Both the position numbers and the translations under genes were made by a program. This document shows positions 1 to 5,644 of a stretch of 9,975 nt of DNA, in pieces. Every line of letters starts with the position of its first letter. Within the stretch, counting starts at the first letter, position 1. This DNA is from Flavobacterium sp. (GTDB lineage: Bacteria > Bacteroidota > Bacteroidia > Flavobacteriales > Flavobacteriaceae): positions 1-9,975 of the forward strand of contig JAUXNR010000028.1 of the NCBI GenBank assembly GCA_030682755.1, read 5' to 3'. Below the pieces are notes generated by a model, which did not search any database, had not been told where the DNA came from, and saw only the letters and a list, made by a program, of their open reading frames with translations.

Positions 1-1388
1 GTTATGAGGAGGTCCTGAAAGCGGTACGCAGTTTTGTTTATAATTTGAATGTTCCGGCACGATGGGGACAATCGCCTTTTACGAATATCACACTGGATTG
101 GGTAGTTCCCGATGATTTAAAAGTGCAAATTCCAACCCGAAATAACGAGCATTTATTTGCTGTAACAGCATCCGAAGCGTTTTTAAATAGGGTAAAAAGC
201 AGGGGAGTAGCCTCGCCGTTGGAACTTCGATACGAGCATTTTCAACCGGAAATGAATCTCATCAACAAAGCCTATTATACGGTGATGACCGAAGGAGATG
301 CTAACGGACAACCCTTCACATTTCCTATTCCAACGGTAAACATTACCGAAGCGTTTGATTGGTACGGCGAAAACACCGATATACTTTTTGAAAATACAGC
401 TAAAATAGGGTCTTCCTATTTTCAAAATTTTATTGGGAGTCAGTATGTATATGATGAAAACGGCCATAAAGTGGAAAATCCGGAAGCCTACAAACCCAAT
501 GCCGTTAGAAGCATGTGCTGTCGTTTGCAACTCGATTTGCGTGAGTTACTTAAACGCGGCAATGGCTTATTTGGCAGTGCCGAGATGACCGGAAGTATTG
601 GGGTGGTGACCATTAACATGGCTCGATTGGGTTATTTGTATGCAGGTGATTCATCCGGTTTGTATCGGCAATTGGACTATTTGATGGAATTGGCCAAATC
701 TACTTTAGAGAAAAAACGGGTATTTATACAAGAGATGTATGACCGGGGTTTGTTTCCTTATACGAAACGCTATTTGCCTCATTTCAGAAATCATTTTTCA
801 ACCATTGGTGTCAATGGCATCAACGAAATGCTGCTCAATTTTACGAAAGGAAAAACAGCTATTACGACTTCATCCGGCATGGATATGGCGTCTGAAATTT
901 TAGAATACGTTCGGAATCGAATGAAAGAATTTCAGGAAGAAACCGGAAATCTATACAATTTGGAAGCTACTCCTGCAGAAGGCACCACCTATCGTTTTGC
1001 GAAAGAAGATAAAAAACGCTATGCCGATATCATTCAAGCCGGTGAGGGGGAAAACATCTATTATACCAACAGTTCACAGCTTCCGGTTGATTTTACCGAA
1101 GATCCTTTTGAAGCTTTATTGATGCAAGACGATTTGCAATGCAAGTATACCGGCGGAACGGTTTTGCATTTGTATATGAATGAAAAAATCAGCAGCCCGG
1201 AAGCCTGCCGGAATTTTGTAAAAAAAGTAATAACCAACTTCAAATTACCTTACATCACAGTTACGCCTGTTTTTAGCGTTTGCCCCGTTCACGGTTATTT
1301 GAACGGAGAACATGAATATTGTCCAAAATGTGATGAACAACTACTAGCAACTTTAAAATCAGAAAATTATGAAAACACAAACAAGTAA
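1..1388 (+). CDS. nrdD: Anaerobic (class III) ribonucleoside-triphosphate reductase, large part, 5'-truncated
   Basis: Catalytic chain that reduces ribonucleoside triphosphates to deoxyribonucleotides without oxygen, using a glycyl radical. The frame is open from the window edge (first full codon at 3), so the N-terminus, including any ATP-cone, lies upstream; the TTG at 45 is internal. Family hallmarks are NVPARWGQSPFTN at 48-86, a Cys-Cys pair (516-521) in the context RSMCCRLQLDLREL that matches the active-site cysteine region, and GSIGVVTINMARLGY after it. Near the end is a zinc-type motif, CPVH...CPKC (Cys codons at 1281, 1320 and 1329, with His in place of the usual second Cys). The chain then stops at 1386-1388, without the RVxGY glycyl-radical segment that normally ends the protein. 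That segment lies in the +1 frame of the next ORF, so this chain alone cannot carry the radical. The identification is firm. Whether the break is natural, programmed or a mutation cannot be decided here. Confidence 0.93.
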   Translation, partial: YEEVLKAVRSFVYNLNVPARWGQSPFTNITLDWVVPDDLKVQIPTRNNEHLFAVTASEAFLNRVKSRGVASPLELRYEHFQPEMNLINKAYYTVMTEGDANGQPFTFPIPTVNITEAFDWYGENTDILFENTAKIGSSYFQNFIGSQYVYDENGHKVENPEAYKPNAVRSMCCRLQLDLRELLKRGNGLFGSAEMTGSIGVVTINMARLGYLYAGDSSGLYRQLDYLMELAKSTLEKKRVFIQEMYDRGLFPYTKRYLPHFRNHFSTIGVNGINEMLLNFTKGKTAITTSSGMDMASEILEYVRNRMKEFQEETGNLYNLEATPAEGTTYRFAKEDKKRYADIIQAGEGENIYYTNSSQLPVDFTEDPFEALLMQDDLQCKYTGGTVLHLYMNEKISSPEACRNFVKKVITNFKLPYITVTPVFSVCPVHGYLNGEHEYCPKCDEQLLATLKSENYENTNK

Positions 1389-1536
1389 TGCCGCTTTAGA
1401 ACAATACAATGCGTTGCGAACCAAATGCTTGGTTTATACCCGAGTAATGGGTTATCACCGTCCGGTAGAAAGCTTTAACATTGGAAAAAAAGGCGAACAC
1501 AAACAACGCACGCACTTTAGTGAACACAAGTGCTAA
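1369..1536 (+). CDS. nrdD: Separate glycyl-radical C-terminal domain of NrdD (55 aa)
   Basis: A 55-codon ORF from ATG 1369 to TAA 1534-1536, in the +1 frame relative to nrdD. Its core reads TRVMGYHRPVESFNIGKK, the glycyl-radical loop of class III reductases; the radical glycine would be Gly28 (codon 1450-1452). A basic/polar tail (GEHKQRTHF) follows, as expected at the very end of NrdD. It starts 20 nt before the nrdD stop and runs 17 nt past the preferred nrdG start, so the three reading frames interlock and translational coupling is plausible. The frame has a TAA at 1354-1356, so any ribosomal shift would have to fall between about 1357 and 1386. I see no slippery site; a -1 shift would give the wrong frame. 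Options are a true split enzyme with a detachable radical subunit (compare GrcA/YfiD for pyruvate formate-lyase), a +1 frameshift, or a one-base indel in a once-intact gene. The domain identity is secure from the motif; independent expression is inference. Confidence 0.8.
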   Translation: MKTQTSNAALEQYNALRTKCLVYTRVMGYHRPVESFNIGKKGEHKQRTHFSEHKC

Positions 1537-2203
1537 AAAAATAATTCACAGCATAACTCCATTTACGTTGCTGGACTATCCCGACAAAACAGCCTGTATT
1601 TTATGGTTTGCCGGCTGCAACATGAAGTGTAGTTATTGCTATAATCCGGAAATTGTTTTCGGGAAAGGAGTATTGACCATTCCCGAAACATTGGATTTTT
1701 TAGCCAAGCGAAAACATTTATTAGATGCCGTTGTTTTTAGTGGGGGGGAGTGTTTGTTGCACAAAGAGTCACTCGAGCTGTTACAAGCCGTTAAAGCCAT
1801 GGGTTTTTTGGTAAAAGTGGACACCAATGGAAGCATGCCTCATCGCTTAAAAGAAGCTTTAACGCATCAATGTGTTGATTATATTGCTCTGGATTTTAAA
1901 GCCACCAAGCTAAAAACGGCACCAATAACCAATGCCAATTTCTATGAGCATTTTTTTGAATGCTTAGCAATAATTCAACAATTTGCTGTTGCTTATGAAG
2001 TGCGAACAACCGTTCATTCTGATTTGTTAGAGGAAAGAGATATAGCAGAAATGATTCAACTTTTATCGAATAACGGGTATAAGGGATGCTATTTTTTGCA
2101 GCCATTCAGAAACAACACCGTCACTTTGCAACCGCTTTCCAATTCAAAAACCATAGATTACACACGGTTATCAACCCCTACTATCCAAGTAAAAATGCGA
2201 TAA
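1520..2203 (+). CDS. nrdG: Anaerobic ribonucleotide reductase activating enzyme (radical SAM)
   Basis: Radical-SAM activase that uses a [4Fe-4S] cluster and S-adenosylmethionine to place the glycyl radical on NrdD. From the GTG at 1520 the protein is 227 aa. The cluster motif is CNMKCSYC (Cys33, Cys37, Cys40), followed by FSGGEC, the SAM-contacting GGE motif (residues 75-77), and DTNG further on. The N-terminal ITPFTLLDYPDKTACILWFAG is typical of NrdG/PFL-activase relatives. GTG 1520 is preferred because homologues start a few residues before ITPFTLLDYP; a TTG at 1481 would add 13 residues and deepen the overlap with the glycyl-radical ORF. Either start overlaps that ORF, which implies coupled expression. 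The 7-G run at 1742-1748 encodes part of the GGE motif and the frame is intact. Confidence in the product is high, in the exact start moderate. Confidence 0.9.
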   Translation: MNTSAKKIIHSITPFTLLDYPDKTACILWFAGCNMKCSYCYNPEIVFGKGVLTIPETLDFLAKRKHLLDAVVFSGGECLLHKESLELLQAVKAMGFLVKVDTNGSMPHRLKEALTHQCVDYIALDFKATKLKTAPITNANFYEHFFECLAIIQQFAVAYEVRTTVHSDLLEERDIAEMIQLLSNNGYKGCYFLQPFRNNTVTLQPLSNSKTIDYTRLSTPTIQVKMR

Positions 2204-2204
2204 G

Positions 2205-2218
2205 ATGATTATAATCAT
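2205..2218. promoter_or_regulatory. 14-bp perfect palindrome, candidate FNR/CRP-type operator
   Basis: ATGATTATAATCAT is fully self-complementary and sits just after the nrdG stop. Its TGAT-N4-ATCA core matches the inner part of the FNR-family box (TTGAT-N4-ATCAA). The centre lies about 40 bp upstream of the start expected from the -7 element at 2241, a usual distance for an activator. It could instead be bound by the downstream Rrf2 protein. As RNA it would be a weak A/U-only hairpin, so a terminator role is unlikely. Protein identity is inference. Confidence 0.45.
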
Positions 2219-2240
2219 AACAGTTGGTTGGAGAAGTTGA

Positions 2241-2248
2241 TACATTTG
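2241..2248 (+). promoter_or_regulatory. Candidate Bacteroidetes -7 element (TACATTTG)
   Basis: Exact match to TAnnTTTG. Transcription would start near 2253, giving a leader of roughly 35 nt before the Rrf2 start codon. No good -33 TTG lies 17-23 bp upstream, which would fit dependence on an activator at the palindrome 2205-2218. Confidence 0.4.
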
Positions 2249-2270
2249 TCTTGAATTTGGGAATTATCAC

Positions 2271-2278
2271 TATTTTTG
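2271..2278 (+). promoter_or_regulatory. Second candidate -7 element (TATTTTTG)
   Basis: Exact match to TAnnTTTG, with a TTG at 2251-2253 (17-bp spacing) and TTTG at 2245-2248 (22-bp spacing) as possible -33 boxes. It would give a nearly leaderless mRNA, with a start only a few nt before ATG 2290. It competes with the element at 2241; sequence alone does not decide between them. Confidence 0.35.
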
Positions 2279-2289
2279 AAATAAAAAAA

Positions 2290-2724
2290 ATGCTCTCTAA
2301 AACCTGTGAATATGCCGTAAGGGCAACATTGATAATTGCGGCTGAAACGCAACAAGGGAATCGGATCAGTTTGCGGGAAATTGCTCGTAAGATTGATTCG
2401 CCGGAATCGTTTACCGCTAAAATACTTCAAAAATTAGCCAAGAATAATATTGTTGATTCGCTGAAAGGAAATGGAGGAGGCTTTTATGTTTCCAAGGAGC
2501 AACTCACCAAAGTAAAACTGGGAGCTATTGTTTTAGCCATTGATGGCGATGCTGTTTTTAAACGATGCAGTCTGGGTTTGAATGATTGTTCAGAAGTGAA
2601 ACCCTGTCCATTTCACCATCAATATAAACCCATCAGAGAACAATTAAAAACCGCTTTGGACACCACAACTTTGGCTGATTTGGTTGAAGGTTTGGTTTCT
2701 AATTCAACATTTTTAAGAATTTAA
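2290..2724 (+). CDS. Rrf2-family Fe-S transcriptional regulator (IscR/NsrR-like)
   Basis: A 144-aa regulator starting at ATG 2290 (MLSKTCEYAVRA, the standard Rrf2 N-terminus); an upstream in-frame extension to 2224 would cover the promoter region and is rejected. The winged helix spans about residues 5-68, with SLREIARKI as the helix-turn-helix entry and GNGGGFYVSK as the wing. Putative cluster ligands are Cys93-X6-Cys100-X5-Cys106-X2-His109. This resembles IscR (C-X5-C-X5-C-X2-H) and the three-Cys pattern of NsrR, so it probably binds an Fe-S cluster and senses NO, oxygen or Fe-S status. It lies 39 nt before nadA and heads the apparent nadA-nadB-norC-norB operon, so it probably controls these genes and perhaps itself. 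With NOR-like genes downstream, NO is the most attractive signal, but this is inferred from context only. Confidence 0.85.
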   Translation: MLSKTCEYAVRATLIIAAETQQGNRISLREIARKIDSPESFTAKILQKLAKNNIVDSLKGNGGGFYVSKEQLTKVKLGAIVLAIDGDAVFKRCSLGLNDCSEVKPCPFHHQYKPIREQLKTALDTTTLADLVEGLVSNSTFLRI

Positions 2725-2763
2725 AAAATTTAGGTACAAATAAGATATAAAAGTCCGATTTAA

Positions 2764-3693
2764 ATGAATAAAAAGATTTTACAACAAAAGATTATAGCCT
2801 TAAAGCAAGCCAAAAACGCTGTGCTTTTAGCACATTATTACCAGTTGCCTGAGATACAGGAACTAGCGGATTTTGTGGGCGATAGTTTGGAGCTCTCCCG
2901 AAAGGCAGCAGCAACAGATGCGGCAATTATTGTATTTGCCGGCGTTTATTTTATGGCAGAAACGGCCAAGATTTTAAACCCCACTAAGAAAGTACTTGTG
3001 CCGGATGTCCATGCGGGCTGTTCCCTGGCAGACGGATGTCGGCCGGATCAATTTCGAGAATTTTTAAACTTATATCCCAATCATAAAGTGGTGACTTATA
3101 TTAATTGTTCAGCAGAAATTAAGACCCTGAGCGATTATGTTTGTACCTCTTCCAACGCAGTTAAAGTGATAAACGCGATTCCTAAAGAAGAAAAAATTGT
3201 GTTTGCACCGGACAAAAATCTGGGTAACTATCTTATCAAAGAAACGGGTAGGGACATGGTTTTGTGGAACGGCTCTTGCGTGGTTCACGAAGCTTTTTCG
3301 TTGGAAAAGCTGATTGAACTGTATAAGAAACATCCGGATGCTGTGATAATAGCCCATCCGGAATCGGAGACGCATATTTTAAAAACGGCACAATACATTG
3401 GTTCCACTTCAGGAATGATAGCATACATCAAATCATCACCGGACACAAAATTTATTATAGCTACAGAAAACGGAATTTTGCATAAAATGCAACAGGAAGT
3501 TCCGAATAAAATACTCATTCCGGCACCTTCCAAGGAAGACAATACTTGTGCTTGCAGTGAATGTGCATTTATGAAAATGAATACGCTAGAAAAGCTCTAT
3601 AACTGTTTGGCGAACGAAACTTCAGAAGTGTTACTTGACGAAGAAATTCGGGCTAAAGCTCAAGAGCCAATTGAACGAATGCTTAAAATGTAA
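2764..3693 (+). CDS. nadA: Quinolinate synthase A
   Basis: Condenses iminoaspartate (from NadB) with dihydroxyacetone phosphate to quinolinate, the precursor of NAD. At 309 aa it matches the short form of the family. Recognisable parts are LLAHYYQ (residues 21-27), [11 protein letters not shown], the first cluster Cys86 in [10 protein letters not shown], Cys172 in WNGSCVVHE, and a CACSEC group (262-267) before [11 protein letters not shown] that supplies the third [4Fe-4S] ligand. The cluster leaves one iron open for substrate and is known to be oxygen-sensitive in this family. The gene is 39 nt after the Rrf2 regulator and 4 nt before nadB, so it is translated from the same message. All three expected ligand regions are present and the enzyme is presumably active. 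Confidence 0.95.
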   Translation: MNKKILQQKIIALKQAKNAVLLAHYYQLPEIQELADFVGDSLELSRKAAATDAAIIVFAGVYFMAETAKILNPTKKVLVPDVHAGCSLADGCRPDQFREFLNLYPNHKVVTYINCSAEIKTLSDYVCTSSNAVKVINAIPKEEKIVFAPDKNLGNYLIKETGRDMVLWNGSCVVHEAFSLEKLIELYKKHPDAVIIAHPESETHILKTAQYIGSTSGMIAYIKSSPDTKFIIATENGILHKMQQEVPNKILIPAPSKEDNTCACSECAFMKMNTLEKLYNCLANETSEVLLDEEIRAKAQEPIERMLKM

Positions 3694-3697
3694 TATA

Positions 3698-5227
3698 ATG
3701 ATAACATATGATGTATTGATTTCAGGAACAGGTATAGCAGGTCTCTCCCTTGCCATTCATTTGATTGAACAACAACCGGATTCAAAAATTATCCTACTCA
3801 CTAAAGACGATCCGCAGTTAACCAATACTTCCTTGGCCCAAGGAGGCATTGCAACGGTATGTAATCAAATTACGGACAGTTTTGAACAACATATTCAAGA
3901 CACTTTAGAAGCAGGACAAGGGATGTGCAAAAGGCATGTGGTTGAAATGGTTGTAAAGCAAGCACCAAGACGATTGCATGAATTAATTAAATGGGGAGCC
4001 GAATTTGATGTGGACGGTGAAGGGAAATTAGCACTTGCTTTAGAAGGGGGTCACAGTCACAATCGGGTGGTGCATTATAAAGACAAAACCGGTTGGCATA
4101 TTCAAGAAGTTTTGTGGAACAGGATACTAAATGAACCAAATGTTGAAGTGATTTCAAATGCCTTTTGTATGGATATTTTAACCAATGAAAATCAAGCCAT
4201 TGGAATGTCTTACTTACTAGATGCTGCATCAGAAGAAAATAGAATTTATGCCAAATCAATAGTTTTGGCAACAGGGGGATGTGGTCAACTTTTTGAGTTT
4301 ACATCCAATCCTGAAATTGCCACCGGAGACGGAGTTGCCATGGCTTTTAGAGTAGGAGCAACGATTACCGATATGCAATACATCCAATTTCATCCCACAG
4401 CATTGTATGAAAAAGGCAAAAGTAATTTGTTTCTGATTTCAGAAGCTGTAAGAGGTTTTGGTGGTTATTTGGTCAATTCACAAGGAAAACGATTTGTTTT
4501 TGATTACGATACCAGAGGTGAACTGGCAACCAGAGACATTGTTTCAGAGGCTATATGTAACGAAATCAAGAAAGCTACTGATGGGCACGTATATTTGGAT
4601 TTACGCCATTTGAATCAAGAAGCTTTTAAAAATCATTTCCCAACGATTTATGATCGATTAAAAAATGTGGGATTGCATCCGGAAACAGATTTAATTCCCA
4701 TTGTTCCCGTGGCCCATTACCAATGCGGCGGAATTGATGTGGACGAAAACGGACAAACTTCTGTTAAAAACTTATATGCGTTGGGTGAATGTTCCTATAC
4801 CGGTTTGCATGGTGCAAATAGGTTGGCTTCCAATTCGTTGTTGGAAGCATTGGTGTTTTCCTATACTGCATCCAAACAAATAATTTTTAACAACAACAGC
4901 ACCACTCAAAAATTTTCGCCTATTCAGCATAGTCTTTTAAAGCTAGACGGAATTATTGATCCGTCTGTGTTAACAGAATTTAAAAATCAATTAAGGAGTT
5001 TGATGACCAATCAGGTTTTACATGGAAGTAAGGAGGAAAAGATGAACACAATGACCCAATTGATAAAGATTCACACCGATTTGATGGAATGTGTAGATTA
5101 TTGTTGCCGATGTAAAAATTGCTGCGAACTGGAAAACATGCTACAAACCGCCATGATTATCATCAATCAATCGTCCATGGTCCTGCAGTCAGAAAAAAAC
5201 AAAAGAAACGAATATGCCTTCAGTTAA
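3698..5227 (+). CDS. nadB: L-aspartate oxidase with unusual Cys-rich C-terminus
   Basis: FAD enzyme that oxidises L-aspartate to iminoaspartate, passed to NadA; family members can use oxygen or fumarate as electron acceptor. The start is ATG 3698 (MITYDVLISGTGIAGLSLA); an extension to 3635 would run into nadA. Length 509 aa. Seen: dinucleotide-binding GTGIAG (10-15), SLAQGGIA, EGGHSHNRVVH (Glu116), HPTAL (His232), ELATRD (Arg279), VAHYQCGG (His340) and GLHGANRLASNSLLEAL (Arg375), covering the known catalytic positions. The C-terminal domain is odd. The usual MWxxVGIVR and the final ESRGLHY/DYP segments are not recognisable, and there is a cysteine cluster ECVDYCCRCKNCCE (Cys465, 469, 470, 472, 475, 476). 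Its end overlaps norC by 14 nt. Identity is firm; the tail suggests a specialised or duplicate NadB. Confidence 0.93.
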   Translation: MITYDVLISGTGIAGLSLAIHLIEQQPDSKIILLTKDDPQLTNTSLAQGGIATVCNQITDSFEQHIQDTLEAGQGMCKRHVVEMVVKQAPRRLHELIKWGAEFDVDGEGKLALALEGGHSHNRVVHYKDKTGWHIQEVLWNRILNEPNVEVISNAFCMDILTNENQAIGMSYLLDAASEENRIYAKSIVLATGGCGQLFEFTSNPEIATGDGVAMAFRVGATITDMQYIQFHPTALYEKGKSNLFLISEAVRGFGGYLVNSQGKRFVFDYDTRGELATRDIVSEAICNEIKKATDGHVYLDLRHLNQEAFKNHFPTIYDRLKNVGLHPETDLIPIVPVAHYQCGGIDVDENGQTSVKNLYALGECSYTGLHGANRLASNSLLEALVFSYTASKQIIFNNNSTTQKFSPIQHSLLKLDGIIDPSVLTEFKNQLRSLMTNQVLHGSKEEKMNTMTQLIKIHTDLMECVDYCCRCKNCCELENMLQTAMIIINQSSMVLQSEKNKRNEYAFS

Positions 5228-5642
5228 AGTAACACCCAGTACTATTTTTATAACGCTAACGGTTTTATTTCTACTCTTTTCCTTTTCTATTTATCTAAAA
5301 CCGATGCGAGAAAAAGATTCCCAAAAAGCAACATTACTTAAGCAGGCTTCTGCCGGAAAGGAGGTTTGGCAAAAATACAACTGCCATACTTGTCACCAAT
5401 TGTATGGGTTGGGCGGCTATTTGGGTCCGGATTTAACGAACGTAACCGCAAAACCTGGTTATTCGACTGTGTTTTTAAAAGCAGTCATCAGTAATGGTAT
5501 TGGGCAGATGCCACCTTTTGATTTGACCCATCAGGAAATGGAAGATTTGCTCGTTTTTTTACAAGCCATGAATGAAACCGGCACAGCAAATCCGCAACAT
5601 TACTCACCCCAATTGAACGGGACATTTACTTTAGACCATTAA
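5214..5642 (+). CDS. norC: NorC-like membrane-anchored cytochrome c
   Basis: A 142-aa protein with one N-terminal membrane helix (about residues 11-28, uncleaved anchor) and a periplasmic class I cytochrome c domain. The haem c attachment site is CHTCH (Cys57, Cys60, His61), and Met99 in GQMPPF is the probable second axial ligand. The run HQLYGLGGYLGPDLTNVT after the haem site and LTHQEMEDLLVFLQAMN near the end match the NorC pattern of cytochrome c-dependent NO reductases, where this subunit passes electrons to NorB. Length fits NorC. ATG 5214 lies inside the end of nadB (14-nt overlap) and the stop is 2 nt before norB, so the gene is clearly part of the same operon. Its true electron acceptor depends on what the unusual NorB-like partner does. 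Confidence 0.85.
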   Translation: MPSVKVTPSTIFITLTVLFLLFSFSIYLKPMREKDSQKATLLKQASAGKEVWQKYNCHTCHQLYGLGGYLGPDLTNVTAKPGYSTVFLKAVISNGIGQMPPFDLTHQEMEDLLVFLQAMNETGTANPQHYSPQLNGTFTLDH

Positions 5643-5644
5643 AA

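Noticed and set aside
183..530. Minus-strand ORF of 115 codons opposite nrdD
   Set aside because: It is antisense to strongly conserved nrdD sequence and has no recognisable domain.
1742..1748. Run of seven G in nrdG, possible phase-variable tract
   Set aside because: It encodes the conserved Gly-Gly of the SAM motif in the correct frame, is short, and shows no sign of an alternate frame use.
2224..2289. N-terminal extension of the Rrf2 protein
   Set aside because: The 22 extra residues are unlike the family, contain both promoter elements, and ATG 2290 gives the standard N-terminus.
3635..3697. Upstream extension of nadB from 3635
   Set aside because: It lies inside nadA coding sequence, and ATG 3698 starts precisely at the typical FAD-binding N-terminus.
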